Of a stretch of 64,000 bases of DNA, positions 27,401-41,465 are shown piece by piece. The notes under the pieces were generated by a model, which was not told the DNA's origin, ran no database searches, and saw only the letters and a program-made list of their open reading frames with translations. Location of the stretch: NCBI GenBank assembly GCA_024305405.1, contig JAKNDB010000088.1, positions 3,552,001 through 3,616,000 on the forward strand. The letters are read 5' to 3'. Both the position numbers and the translations under genes were made by a program. How positions within the stretch are numbered: the stretch's first letter is position 1; every line of letters starts with the position of its first letter. The DNA comes from Dirofilaria immitis (Eukaryota; Nematoda; Chromadorea; Rhabditida; Onchocercidae).

Positions 27401-30400
27401 TGGTTTTTATTCCCCTTCAGCAGATATGTTTAGAATATATACTTGCGAAAAAATCATTTCTTTTTAGAAATCGGTGGGACCGTTACGTAAACGAATAAAA
27501 GGTGATCCATCGGCTGAAGCGCAAAGCAGGTACATTCTGATTGTCGTAGTTTAAAAAAAAATAAATCCATGTCAGATGAAGGATTACTTGATACATGCTA
27601 TGAATGGAAGAATGATTAGAAAGCGGAATTGATTTAGGAAAATTTCGAGAGAACTAAATTCTAAGAAAGTCGTACTTTGGTAAAATGAAACTGGAATTGC
27701 ATTTAAATGTGTATCATTTATTAGTGATATATAAAAAGAAATGACAAATATTTTTCTTTTTATTTCCACATTGTTTATAACTTATTGAGAAAATGAATTT
27801 TAATATGCTGTATAGAGTTTAATTTACAACGTATTATAATTCAACTTTTGGTTTTTTCTGAGGGAAATTTCTTTCTTGATATTGAAATAGCTGTTTTTGA
27901 AATTTGATGTTACATTATTTTGAACAAAAGCGAGAAATCTGGGAATCTTCCTATTCGTATAATTTAAATTTATAATTTTCAGTTGTACGAAAAAGTTAAA
28001 ATGTACATACACTAATTATGAAATGTTTTCTTTTTATCACTAATCACACTTTTTTTTAGTTTGGGTCTATCTTCAGAGCGTTACTCATCTAACTCTTCAA
28101 TTGATATTTTACCAGATGAAATTTTTATGAAGGTATGTGAGATGAAGTATTGTTCATAAATTCAGCGCAGAAATCCGATATTTCTCGTAACATATACATT
28201 TTTAGAATAAGGTAAAGTTTTATTGTTTTTAGATTTATTCATTTCTTTACGAAGGCGATCTCCTGACATGTTCCACGGTATCGCGTCGTTTTTACCGTTT
28301 ATCAAATGATTTAAATTTATGGTAAGTTTTGATTTATTTTCGCAGAAAATTCTCACATTCCGTTTTTTTTATTTTATTAAGAAGAATTTTACGTTCAACG
28401 TTTTCACATAATCGTGTTATCAATTTATTCAACAAAATCAACTTGATCTGTACATTATTCTTAACAAAACAGTATAGTTTAGTGTATAGTTTATTATTAC
28501 ATAAAATTATTGTGAATATCTTCAATTGCCATTCATTCGAATGCTAGAAAATGTTCAATTTTTAATGTGCAATATGTGTCAGCTAGGATCGATCGTGAAC
28601 TATTTTGAAGAGTCTAAGTAATAAGATTGTGTTGTTGTGATGAGATTATATATTTAACAGGAATAACTGATAATGCATTTTCCAATTAAGAGAATGGCAT
28701 CAATCTGAGCCCTAAATTTCGGTATCAGTGCTTCTTACTTTCTACTTAGTTACTTAAAAGTTCCCTTCATTCTACGATGGTAATCACTCTAGAGAATCTC
28801 ACTTTTTGCTTCAGTGAAATTTTTGAATTCAATTTGTGAAGGTAGAGTTTTTTAATTTTCCTATAACATATTTTTATGTTGGGCATTTTCTCAGGAAAGT
28901 ACTGTATCAAGAAGCTTTTGAATATCGAATACCTCTTTATCATTCTGAACCACGCAAATTCGAATTTCGGGAAGTAGGTCGTTGGAGAGATATTGTAAAT
29001 CCATGGAAAGAAAGTTTTCGTCAGTTGGTGAGTATCTATTGCAACTTGCAGAGTATTTGAAATTACTTTATTTAAATCCTGCCGTTAAAAATATTAGAAC
29101 AATTACTGTTTAATTTTCGTGGAGTTCCTGAAGACACTTTATGTTTTCATGCCATCAAATCGGAGTAATGTTTTAGTTGGAATCTATAAAATTGTATAAA
29201 ATTGAGGAAATATATATTAATTACAGCTTTTTTACTGTATTATCGCATTTTTTCAGTATCGAGGTGTTCACGTGAGATTCGGTTTTGCTCATATTTATGA
29301 AGGTCACAGCGGACGCAATTTATTGCACTTTAAAAATCTCAGTGATGCAATTGAACACTGTGAACAACTTCCAAATGAAATAGAAAAACTAATTTTCCTA
29401 CATGAAGGAATATATACTTCGACGCAGTTTGTAGTCGACATACCATTACAGATTATTGGAGCAGGTTTGATTCCTTCGTTTTTGTCGGTGACGATTGAAG
29501 TTTCAATTTATTAGCATTTTTTGAAGGTCGAAATTGTGACTTTTTGTCATTATCCATATGAAAATTAATTGGAATGATTTCATTCTTTATTTATCTTTTA
29601 AATCATGTTTTTGTCAGTTCTAAATTATGACGTCGATCTCTGATTTTACTTAAAAAACTGAATCAACAGAAATTTCGGGGACAACATGATGAATTTTTAT
29701 GATGCTACGTTTTTCTACTTTTTCTTCAAATCTTCTTGACTTTGCATTTAATTGCTTAATCGAAAATTTGATGGCTGAAATCACAGATGACTATTTATTT
29801 CCATATGAGTTCATAATCGGTCTTTGAAAAGCGTTGATATTGATGAAAATTTTCGAGATCTATTTTTTATATATATATTTTTTTGAATGATCTAATGTAT
29901 TTTAAACGTTACAGGTTCATCGCGCAATTTTCAAGATTCAGTTGTTATTGATAGCAACAGTGGGACAACGGTGACATTTGTAGAAGGCTCAGAATATGCA
30001 TATCTTGGTTTTTGTACAGTGAGGTATATCGAACCACCTTTGGATCCAATGCGCGTAGGAAACGCGCAACATCTTTGCTCTGCTCTCGTTATTAATGCTT
30101 ATGCTAGCCCAGTGATTGAGCATTGCAGCTTTTCATCGACTTGCTCTGGTTGGCATTCATTCTTTCAAATTCGTCAATAAATGATTTTTCAATTTTATAT
30201 TGCTTAAGATCGGCTTAAGATCGAAATAAATTGGAACAAATTATCACTGTACTGTGGTTAGAAAGCAAAGAATCCTTTGGAATAGAAAAAACTATTCATT
30301 TCATATTGAGCTTTTAGAATTTCACTCATGTAGCAATGAAATAGTGGTAGATCAAATTTGAGGTTCTACAAAAATTCGAAGCAATTTTTCGGATAGTTTG

Positions 30401-33400
30401 GCGAATTACAGGAATTATGTTAGAATTACTGAATGATTCTTAAATCTGTCAAGTCCTCATGAAAATATGGCACTGGACAAGTATATAAATTTATTCAAAA
30501 AAATCTGTGCGTGGTAAAAAGTGCTAGATATTCTGTTTATAAAATATGCATCATCATGGTGCATAACTAGAAAAATAGAAAAATAAAATTTTAGCCCTTC
30601 ATTCGTTTTTTAGAAATAGAGTTCCATTCGTCTTATCATATGATTCGGTAATGCCACATTAAAATTTGCATAATAATTCAAAATTACAGGCGGTGCCACA
30701 GTTTGTGTAAAACATGAAGGAGCGAACCCGTATATCAAAAATTGCTCCATATGTGGCTCAGATAACGTTGGAATTTACATTACTGACAATGCCACTGGGA
30801 CATATGAGGATTGTGAAATTGCGCGCAACACGTTAGCTGGTGTTTGGGTGAAAAATAAAGCGAATCCATATTTTCGACGCTGCCATATTCATGATGGTAG
30901 AGACGTTGGCGTTTTCACTTTTGAACACGGGATGGTCAGTTTATTAATGTTAAAACCGTTTCAGATTTTTCATCAAACTGACAGCCAAAAATTGTTGTAT
31001 TATCCTGTAACGTATATAGGTAGAGTTTGCAAACCCATCCTTAGCTTAATAATGGATTAAGCATATATTCATTAAATGACCTTTTAAAAGATAGTTTCTA
31101 AGAGTAGTCATCGAATTAATATCGGCGGATTCATAAATTTGATGATCTCAATATTATTTTTTTTAGTAATTATTTTGATTTCTGATTTATTTTATTCGTG
31201 TAATTTATTTAGGGTTACTTTGAGAAGTGCGATATTCATAGTAATCGCATCTCAGGAATTGAAGTAAAAACCAAGCAAATCCAACTGTCGTTCGCTGTGA
31301 TATTCATCACGGACAAACTGGTGGAATTTATATACACGAAAAAGGTTGATTTGCTTTGTGCTTTCTATTTAAATTTGATAAATTTTCGTTCGAAGAATTC
31401 TGTGTTCATTCAGGACAAAACTTTTGCAACGTATATATGTTCAAACCAGTTTATTTTTGTATGATTTGGAAAAGTTGTTAACACATAATTGGATTTATTT
31501 ATTTTGCATTAATAATGTTTACTAGATTTTCTTATTTGTTCGACTTTTCCTTTTTAGTATGCTTCATAATTTCAAGTTTATATATTATAGGACGCGGTCA
31601 ATTCATCGAAAATCGAATATTCTCGAATCAGTTCGCTGGCATTTGGATCACATCACAATCTGATCCTACTGTGCGGAAAAATGAAATTTTTTCGGGTCAG
31701 CAGGGTGGTGTTTACGTATTTGGTGAAGGACGTGGTCTCATTGAGCAGAACAATATTTATCAGAATAATTTGGCTGGTATTCAAATACGTACTGGTTCCG
31801 ATCCAATTGTTAGGCTTAACAAAATACATAGTGGATATCATGGAGGCATATATGTGGTAACCTTTTTTATTTATTGTGGCTAATTTTCTAGAGTGATACT
31901 ATTCAGCTATAAGAAAATTTAGCGATTTCGAAACACTTGTAGAAGTTGTTCTTATATAAACTTTTAAAACTGTTCTTATGAGCATAACTATAATCACTGA
32001 TATCTTTTAATAAGGACATTTCTTTCACGAATAACTTATAAAAATATTTTGAAAAGAGCAACAGATATCTGTGGGAGGAATTCAAATGTTTATTTTTTAC
32101 GACTTTTTCTTATGGTTTTTCAAAAATTCTCAAATAATCAAATCTTGGAATATTTCATTTTTTTGAATTTTAAAATTTCGGAAATTTTAAGTATTTATTT
32201 GAATTTTAAAATTTCGTTAATTTAAGTATATATTATTTGACACGATTAGTTGTGCTGCTACATTGAGTCTTTCAGTAGGGTTCTAGAACTCACCTTTCCT
32301 TTTTCACCGCATAAGTAAAACGCATTGCTAGCTGGCCAATTAAATCAGTTAAAAGGCTAACTTAAGTTGAGGTTAGGATACTTATTTTACTATATTTTGA
32401 TAATTGATGAAATCAAAACGAAACTGACTGTAGAATGAGAGTTGCTTATTCCGTGTTAGTCAGTTTGTTTTCCATCACATTATAAATTTCGTAAGTAATT
32501 TGTCTTTGACCTATTTTATGATGGCACAATGTTATCAAATTTATCTTGATATTCCACAACTCGTTTTCCAGCATGAAAAAGGGCGAGGATTAATTGAAGA
32601 GAACGAAGTTTATGGAAATGCACTTGCGGGTATTTGGGTGACAACTGGATCTTGCCCGATATTGCGGAAAAATCGTATACATTCTGGAAAACAAGTCTGT
32701 ATTTTTCACTTCTGCAAACAACAACAATATTCTTAGAAACATTGCGAGATGCCAAAAATAAAGTCTGAAATTTGTATGGAAGTAGAATTTAATTTTTTTC
32801 GAACTTAATAATTTTATAAGTTTTTTGTTCTTGCATTTTTTGCTTTTTGTATTTGACTACTGTCATTCTTTCATGAAACCCATGAAATTTGCAGGTTGGC
32901 GTTTATTTTTATGATAATGGACACGGTTTATTGGAAGAGAATGACATCTTCAATCACTTATACTCTGGTGTGCAAATAAGGTATTTATTCACTTCTATTT
33001 TTTTAATGGTTGTTATTAGGAAAAGTTATCCGAAAATTTATTTTGGCTACCTTCATCAATTTGTTGTCGTTTGATGAAAATATCTAATGATCATCATTCG
33101 CTTATTCTAAAACTTCTGGTGCATTTTTTTGATATCCGCATTTTTTTAAATCAGAATAGGTGTTCAAAAAGTTATACCAGAAGAATTATAATAAATTTTT
33201 CTGGGACAATTTTTGGATTAATTTTAATTCACTGAAATACTTGGAATTAAAAATGAATAGATGTTACCAATCATTTGCGGTGTTTTTAAATTTGATTCAC
33301 GAGTAAAAATAGAAAAATTTTTTTGTAGTGTCTCTGATATATCTTCTTTGCAGAACAGGTTCAAATCCCAAAATTACTCGAAATAAAATTTGGGGTGGTC

Positions 33401-35313
33401 AAAATGGAGGTGTTTTGGTATACAACTGTGGAAAAGGTGTTCTAGAAGATAACGAGATTTTTGATAATGCGATGGCAGGTGTTTGGATTAAAACGGAAAG
33501 TAATCCAGTCCTCCGACGTAATAAAATTTACGATGGGCGTGATGGAGGAATATGTATATTCAATAAGGTAAATATTGAATTAATCAAAATGAAGCAGAAA
33601 TTCTTTTCGCAAATTTTGTTTTTCAATGAATGGATCCGATTTTTCTCATATCGATTTGAAATTAAGGTTCTCCAAAGTTTGATACCATAATGTGTAGAAT
33701 AATAATATTAAATTATCAAAGAGACCTACAACATTAAAATTGACGGGCGATATATTATTAAAATTGTAGCCAAATTGTAATTATATAGAAATTGATAAAT
33801 GGAGGTTATTACTTTTGAGAATGATTGTTCTACATAACTTTTTCTTTCCAAATGAAGGAGATTTTAATTATTTGTGTTCAGCTGGTAATTCGTCTGATGG
33901 TTCATCAAATACTTTATCTGTAGTAATAAACTAATAATTTATTCAGAAAAACCCGATCATTTATTTCAGGGACGTGGCTTATTAGAAGACAACGAAATTT
34001 ATCGTAATGCACAGGCAGGTGTTTTAATATCAACAGATTCGAATCCTATTCTTCGACGAAATCGAATTTATAAAGGACGTGCTGCGGGTGTTGAAATCAC
34101 AAATGGTGCTACGGCAACACTAGAAGGAAATCATCTGTTTCAAAATGAATTCGGAGGTATGTTTGCATAAAACTAGTGGTGAGCTTTTCGTTCTTACCAT
34201 TTCAGTAACTCTCTCTATTTCGAAATGACTTTAATTCTATCACTTATTATATTCACATCAGTCATTATCTTCTTACTTCAGGTTTGTGTTTGGCAAGTGA
34301 TGTTCGTCCAGTAATGCGTGATAATCTTATTTATGACAATCATAATGCTGTTGATCGGACGATTGCGAAGGGCACTGCCTGTTCAAAATAAGCTCGTGCA
34401 CTTCATTTCCAATGCATGACTTCTACCGGTCTTTTTACTCTTTAAATAGTTTTGGAATTTTGATTCTTTTACCATTATATCCGCAGTTGGTAATTGAAAT
34501 ATCTTATTATGGGCATCGAGAAAATTAGGAGAAGTTCATGAGATATTTAAACATTTCATTTGTTATAAGTTATGACTTGTGTTAATTTTTTCGACGTAGA
34601 TGACTTTTTTTTACTCTGTAGCTTATATAATATAAAGTTGCAGCATTTGCATAAATTTACAGATGCATAAGTTGTAATACAACAGATCGTAATGCAATTT
34701 GTGTCAATTGCATCAAATCATGTCACAAAGGACATAATGTGGAATTTGTTCGCCATGATCGGTAGCGTTTCTTATGTCTTGATTACAGTTTTTGTAATAT
34801 TTACTTGAAAAAAATTCATTTTATCCGACTCATTCAGATTTGCTTTATTATTTCATATATTTGCATGTTCAAATTACTGATTAATTCTTAGGATTTAAAA
34901 TTACTTTCGCTACTTGAAAAGATCCCATAATTTATTCTATTAATGTTTTTAGAACAAAGATTACTTATTATATAGCTGACCTTTGTCCACAATTTTTCTG
35001 TAGTTGGCAACCATAAAATTAATATATGAAAACTGAATGAGATGTAGAATATAATCCTTAAGGAATTTTTCATACAGATTGAGACGACATTTTGAGTGAT
35101 TAGCGTTATACGCTAGGGTTTCAGCATTATAGGATTGCCTTTTTAGATCTAGCTGTTTTCTAATTTTGGGTTATGCATTTAATTCCATTTTTTAGATTCT
35201 TTTGTGATTGTGGTGCCGGATCGTTGGATAGGCAATGTACACTGCAATCCGAAACTCGCGATAACGATACGGTATATGATTCGGCTACACCCACAGAATC
35301 TGAAACCACATAA
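24409..35313 (+). CDS. dre-1: F-box only protein 11 / DRE-1
   Basis: Nineteen exons: 24409-24510, 24708-24856, 25267-25351, 27468-27529, 28060-28132, 28233-28321, 28895-29027, 29257-29464, 29915-30148, 30690-30934, 31213-31344, 31591-31856, 32572-32694, 32895-32980, 33354-33567, 33970-34156, 34282-34428, 34663-34761, 35196-35313. The product is about 917 residues, close to human FBXO11. An F-box ([13 protein letters not shown], near residue 150) is followed by a long right-handed beta-helix of repeated GLIEEN-type strands. A UBR-type zinc finger with [16 protein letters not shown] and FFCDCGAGS lies at about 845-893. The protein is the substrate receptor of an SCF ubiquitin ligase; C. elegans DRE-1 controls developmental timing with DAF-12 (established). 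All phases agree if one A is added at run 31266-31270 and one at 34385-34388. Without them the last helix turns and the UBR box fall out of frame. Confidence 0.97.
32163..32232. repeat. Two-copy tandem repeat in a dre-1 intron
   Basis: A 36-base unit beginning TTGAATTTTAAAATTTCG at 32163 recurs at 32199 with small differences, inside the intron between the exons ending 31856 and starting 32572. Probably local replication slippage. Confidence 0.75.
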
Positions 35314-38300
35314 TGTTCACGCCAGTGGTACCAAAATATCGGATGCCACGGGTAATTTCTCTGATGACCGGGTATTTATAAACGGATAATTATTTCTGTT
35401 TGGTGTTTTTCAGTTTCCATTTACATCTGCCTAAAAGATCGCATATGCTTACGGAGAAAAAATCAATGAGTGAAATTTAAGATAAAGCTTGCATAAGATA
35501 TTTTGCCTGAAGAATATCAATTCAGTCATTTCAAATCATTTTTCAATTTTGTAGATAAGCTCAGTTTAAGCAAAATTGTTATAAAAATCCTATAATTATT
35601 CAACTTTCAATTTACTCAAGCTTTATCTTTAATAACAGTTAACAGAAAATGCTTTTGTTGTTTATCAAGTTCCTTAAGGTTTTGACTTATTACATTTTCT
35701 GAATTCCCTATTATACTTGTATCTGTATATTTAATGTGGTGGCTTCTTTTTCTTGTGATCCAGTTCTGTAGCACTCTGGCATTTTAACCCATCAATAAAT
35801 TCTTGATAGACAAGCTAAGTTTGATCAGATTAGGTGCCGAGAAGTAAATATTTTTAAATGTATGAGTTTATTCATCTGTTATTGTTGAAGCGAATCAGGG
35901 TTTTCAAGATAGTTTTAAAGAACAAATTTTATTTTCACCGGGAATTCTGCTAATTAGAGTTCTTTGGTTTGTAAGTTAGAAAAAACCTTCGAAAACTACA
36001 AATAGACATTATAGGCACTGCTAACAAGCACATTGAAACGATTGTATTGTATGCATTTGCCCTCATGTTGTTTACTCTAAAATGCTTTTAGTATTTGGTG
36101 TGTACTTTTTTTCAGTATTATTTGAAAGTCTGGTCCTGGAATTTCTTCGTATATGCATTGATCCATTTGTTCCTCACATATTCATACCACAGTAATTTGT
36201 CACTTTTTAATTTCATTTTTCAAATCTGAACTTGAATTTGAGAGCAATTGTTAGCTAATGTAAAATTGTTCTGCCTGTACATGTCTTATATTTTTGTGTT
36301 TGCAAAATCGTTTGCCAATTTTCCATTTTCTTCATTCTTTCTGTAGTGAGGGTAGTAATTTTTGATAAATCACTTCCAGAACGATGCTTGCAATGCTAAT
36401 CATTTCTGTTGCCGAAATTATGTAGTCGCTATATGGTTCATTTCGAATTTTTTATTTTATTTTAAAAACTAAGAAATTGATTATTCCTGATGTCAATGAT
36501 ATTTAAGGGTAATTGACGAGAATTGATATGATAAAAGATTTCAGAGATTTTAGAATGGATGAGTTTTATTTGGATGAGATTTTTTATTTCTTAATGGATG
36601 TTTGGTGAAGCTAATCTTGATTCCATACGTGCAAGCAATCGACTGAATGAGTAGAATAATACTAACATCGATTATTACTGATAATGTATTGTCATCATTT
36701 ATAAATTGATAAGATTATTCAAAGGTTGAAATAATTTCTATTTAGGATATATGAGTATGATATTTTTTTCCAATTAAAATCTTTTTTTTCAGTTAAGAGG
36801 TTTCAGATTCTTGCTTTTTTGAAAATTTTGAATTTTTTTCCAAAAAATCTCTCCAAATTATTTTGACTATTAAAAGAGAAAATTCAACTGGTAATTAACC
36901 TAATGAAGGCTTTCTTCTCTATCATTGAACTTGTCATTATAGTTTCGAGTTTTATGTTAGTTTAACTTCTATATTTTCGTTTGGAATGGATGTAGTACTT
37001 GTAAAATAGAGGATACAGCTGTATTTTTATTATACCATAATTTTTGGTCTAAACTGATGAGGGAAAGGAAATTTGGGTTTAAAGTGTTACATCATAGAAA
37101 AGGAAAAATGTATTGCGTATAAAAGCAATCGCCGAAATATTGGAATAATAAAGTCAAAGGAAATATAAGTCTATGGTGCTAAAATAACGTAAGTTATCTA
37201 ATATGACATTTCAACAAAATAATGTTGAATTTCTTTCGTAACCCCCAGAAAATGTCAACTGCTAGAGGATAAAAGTAGAGATATGTATTTTAAGTGATTT
37301 GAAACACTGAAAAATAGAAATCAATCGATAATTCTGTACTTTCGATTTGTAAGAAGCAAAGAAAAAGCTTTCAATTATAACCCTTGTTTGCATGCTAATC
37401 TATCATGAATGTATTGTAGCATATTTCTTATGAAATCTTATCAATGTCATCGTATGCAGTATAGTGCCATGATGCAATGATTAAGTCGCAATGAAAGGCG
37501 AAAGATGGTTACCACCTGCATCGTTAACAACGTTTTTCCTTCGCCACATCATCCCTTTAATTTTCAAAAAATTGCAAGCCAGAAGTGCATCCAATCATTC
37601 TATTTTTTGCTGTATTTGTCACTGACTGAGCTTATAGTTCATACTACCACTATTGGTTGATCGATTAAATATCATCGCTCTGTCCAATTTACATTCCTTT
37701 CTTCTATTTTTCATATATACATTTTAACTTTTCCTTTTCCTCCTCTTCTGTACCGTGTTTATTTTCAGTCAGGTTGAGCGCATTTATATTTTTGATATTA
37801 CTGCTTGATTGATAGTTCAACTTGAGACCCTTTTAATCAGGAGGCCTCTAACAATTCAACCAATGTTAACTTTATTTTTCTAGTCGAAAAATCTTTACAT
37901 ATCGATACATCACATCTGACTTTACTGATAGCAGTTAAATTCCTCAATATTTTCATCTCGGTTGTATGTGGCGACGGTATCATGCTACTACTGTTTTGTT
38001 ATGAAATTCAACATTTAATTGAATTTTTTAGTTTTTGACTAAATAACAGCATTATTCATCCATCATAACTTTTATATCATTTCGATGTTATCAGCAGATG
38101 CTTGTTATATTTTATGATATATTCGGGAATTCACCGAACTATACAATTAAAATCAGTTGTTCAGTAATAATAAGCAATAATTTGACAATCAATCGATTAA
38201 ATCATTTGTAAGCGTTTACATATTTTTCGCTGCTCAGTTAAATTTTCGTTCCAAAGTGGTAGATCTGCCTCAAATTCAAAAACTGATCATTGGATAGATA

Positions 38301-38472
38301 ATACTTATTTACTAACTAAAGCATGTTTGCTTGTATTAATAATTTCCATCTGTTATAGGTGATCAATTTTAGAGCATTCTAACGAACGTTTTTTGATCTT
38401 ATATTAGTTATCACATGTTCAATTTTATTGCAAATTGAGATTTTGATTACCAAAGAAATCGCTTTGCCACAA
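35314..38472. other. Intergenic region between dre-1 and the FABP gene
   Basis: About 3.1 kb carrying the dre-1 3' untranslated region and the FABP promoter. It is AT-rich, with no open frame of coding character and no repeat family recognised. A pyrimidine-rich tract lies near 37690-37760. Confidence 0.65.
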
Positions 38473-40010
38473 ATGGCCGTAGCTGAGAAATTCAATGGTA
38501 CTTGGGTGTTTGTTGAATCTGATAATTTCGATGGATACTTGAAGCAAGTCGGTACGTACCTTCATGAAAGTTTAGTATGCTCTTATTCTTTCAAAGAAGC
38601 AATTTATACACTTCCATTATAATGAACACTTAATTTAATTTTGCTTAATTTTTTGAATTTTTCGTTTTCGTTTCATAAAATGCAAACCTTCAAAGCTTTC
38701 TATTGCGCATTAGGACTAATATCTTTAAATAAAACCACGGAAGTTCTCAAAATAATCTGAACTGTTTGCCGGAAGAATTTTAAATATCATTTTTTATTTA
38801 ATATCGAATATTACTGAATCATTGGAATAGTTTTAAATTCACGAGAAAAATATTTCAAGCATTTTCCAAATTTGCTGTGTAGAATTTTGTTTGCACCGTT
38901 ATATCAATTTTCTTTTTGGGTGTGGGATTAATATTGCGAAATATAGCTAAAAATGTTAAACCAACACTGACTTATTCCGTGGATGGTGATAAATGGAAGA
39001 TTGTTAGTGAATCATTTTTCAAAAAGCACCTTTGGGAATTTGAACTGGACAAAGAATTTAATGATACAACGCCTGATGGACGCCAAGTAAAGGTAGTTAT
39101 TTGTCTTTATTTAATTATTTGATTCAATAAATATTTGTTTCATTAAAATGCTGGATACTTCTATTGCCATCTTTTGGCTCCCAATCAATCATTAAAAAAC
39201 GATACCAGAACTTAAATCAAATTCTGATTTAACTCAGTGATTTAACTTAGCGGATTTCTTCCTGTACCTATAGCCACAAAAATCATTCCTTGCTGTGCTA
39301 ATAAAAATATAAAATGAAAACTAAGGCTTATCTAACTATTTTAAAAAATCGTCTAGAGCGGAAGAAATTGTTAGATATTTTAGAAATTATATACAAAATA
39401 TTTAACAAATAAATCCACTGTAATGATGTTGCAGAGTAAATTCTTTCTGGAAGGAGACAAATTGATTCAAATTGAAAGTCCCATCAAGGCAGGCGATAAG
39501 AGTAGTAGGTTTGAACGTTACATCGATGAACAAGGTCAACTAATTATTGTAAGTCTTAATTACAGTCGTATAATTATATTTAAAACATATCGGTGTAAAA
39601 ATTTTTTATTAGTCAGTTAGTTCTTAGCATGGGAGACTAGTGTCTCAGAAATTATTTTGTGTAACTAATTAAATTGGAAAAGGTATTCTTCGAGTTCCAA
39701 AGAAAAGCCAAAGGCAAATCGGTCTCGCAATAATTCCGTTATTTTTATCATTGTTATTATTACTGCCATTGTTACCATTTTTGTCGCAATTCTGACAATA
39801 ATTTATTGAACTTTAGAAAGCAGCAATTTAATAAGCATGAATATATGATTATAAGCTGTATTCAGGCATGATAAAATGTAGTAGAATACCTAAACTTTTT
39901 CAGATTTATGAAACTTTTTCTTTTTTTTCTTTTTTCAGATTTGTGATTGCGAAGGTGTGGTTGCAAAGCGTGTATATAAAAAGCAGAATAAAGTAGTTGT
40001 GACTGAATGA
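38473..40010 (+). CDS. Intracellular fatty-acid-binding protein (lipid-binding protein, LBP family)
   Basis: Four exons, 38473-38551, 38920-39092, 39435-39548 and 39939-40010, encode about 145 residues. The N-terminal signature FNGTWVFVESDNFDGYLK and KQVGVGLILRNIAKNVKP match the FABP start strand and helix-turn-helix lid. The ten-strand barrel continues through WKIVSESFFKK, FELDKEFNDTTPDGR and SRFERYIDEQGQL, and ends with CEGVVAKRVYKKQ. There is no signal peptide, so it should be cytosolic, like the C. elegans intracellular LBPs, and carry fatty acids or retinoids (family knowledge). Introns sit at the positions usual for this family. Oddity: the first intron is demanded by phase and homology but appears to end in GG, not AG, at 38918-38919. 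The start at 38473 is chosen for the conserved N-terminus; an in-frame ATG lies upstream at 38428. Confidence 0.93.
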
Positions 40011-41393
40011 ATATCATCAAAAATTCTACTGCAGAAACAAAAGCTTAACTTTGATAAATTTACTATTCGTTTCTTTTGTTGTTTTTGATGTAGTTAATTA
40101 TTTCAGTATATTACATTTATCATTTTTAAAATAACTGCCTACTGCTATAAAACAGTCCAAGATAATCTTTACAACTGTTTTACTTCTATGCACTTGTAAC
40201 AGAGCAGGAAAATAAATGACTTTTCATTCCATTGTCGATTAATTGCCTTGAATCATCAAATAGATCAACTAAAGTAACAAACCTAGGTTTGATGTCTTTT
40301 GTAATATGAAAATGATTTAAAGCTTTAAGCGCGCGATTTTCTGAACATTTAATGAAAATACTGTCTAATTTTTTAACTGCAAAAAGATTTTAGCATTTCA
40401 AATATATTTTTTCTACTTCATGAGCTATATGAAATTTTATTAAAGTAAAAGCTTGAATTTCCTGACTGAAAGTTATTACTAATCTCATTTTTCAGTTTGG
40501 GATTTAAGAAAATAAGACATGCAATTACAATGAGCAAACTGGCACATTGCATGAAATCTGCAATGTTCATGAGATATATGAATTTTCATTAGACTAACGG
40601 CTAAAAGTCTATCAGTCTTATATTTTCAAGTACAAAAAGTATTAAATTTTGTGAATCAGTGATTTGGTGTTATTGTTGAGAGCATATAACGAATTATGCA
40701 AATTCTTGAAATTAAGACCAAACATTTCTAATCAACGTGGGAAGAATGATTAACGAATAATTGCATTTATGCTGTGAATTCTAAAACAGCGTCAATGGTT
40801 TTGAAGTACAAATAAGGTAAACTGCGCATTCCGGATCAATAATGATCGGCAATTGTTATTTTCATTTTTTTCTTAGGAGTGATTCACACGCGAATTACTG
40901 TTATTTTAGTACTGTTATTTTTTGTATAATAACAATCAGAAATTACCGCTGTATAAGGATGATTTATTGTCACAAATCATTCAAAGTGTTACGAAATTGT
41001 CCATTCGGTAATTTATAACTTCTTGCTAAATAGTAAGTAACAGGGTTATCGTCCTGGTCATTCATTCTTTCAAGTCATTTATTCTTTCAGTGTTTGTTGT
41101 CCATTTCTTTTTTTAATCATTCCCTAGAAAACAATAGTGGAAGAAAAATTGGTGAAGGCAGCATAATTTATGGTATAAGAGCTAATTTTACCAACGGTTT
41201 TAAATTTGTTTCTGCCTTAGGGGCAAGAATTTTCCATCTGCAATTCAGTTCCGTCATATTTATTTTTCATCCCAAATACTTTGACTATTATAAGTTCCCT
41301 TAAATTTGAATATCAATTCAATTAAAATCGTTGGCTATCGATTGGGGACTTTCTGGATTTATTAAAAAATGTGGTGTGCTTAACTGATCGAAA
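40011..41393. other. 3' region of FABP gene and spacer to tRNA
   Basis: Contains the FABP 3' untranslated region with a canonical AATAAA at 40211-40216, about 200 bases after the stop. Beyond it I see only AT-rich sequence with no supported gene. Confidence 0.7.
40211..40216 (+). terminator. Polyadenylation signal AATAAA (FABP gene)
   Basis: Exact AATAAA hexamer about 200 bases downstream of the FABP stop codon, in a suitable position for 3' end formation. AATAAA is frequent in AT-rich DNA, so this is suggestive only. Confidence 0.5.
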
Positions 41394-41465
41394 AAGGAGC
41401 ACCCGGATTTGAACCGGGGACCTCTCGATCTGCAGTCGAATGCTCTGCCACTGAGCTATGCTCCC
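41394..41465 (-). tRNA. tRNA-Cys (GCA)
   Basis: 72 nt on the minus strand forming a complete cloverleaf: acceptor GGGAGCA with TGCTCCT, D-arm GCTC...GAGC, anticodon stem TTCGA/TCGAG around loop CTGCAGA (anticodon GCA), and T-arm CCCGG-TTCAAAT-CCGGG. The discriminator base is U, as expected for Cys. There is no intron. The first acceptor pair is G-U if the stem is counted as seven pairs. Confidence 0.95.
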
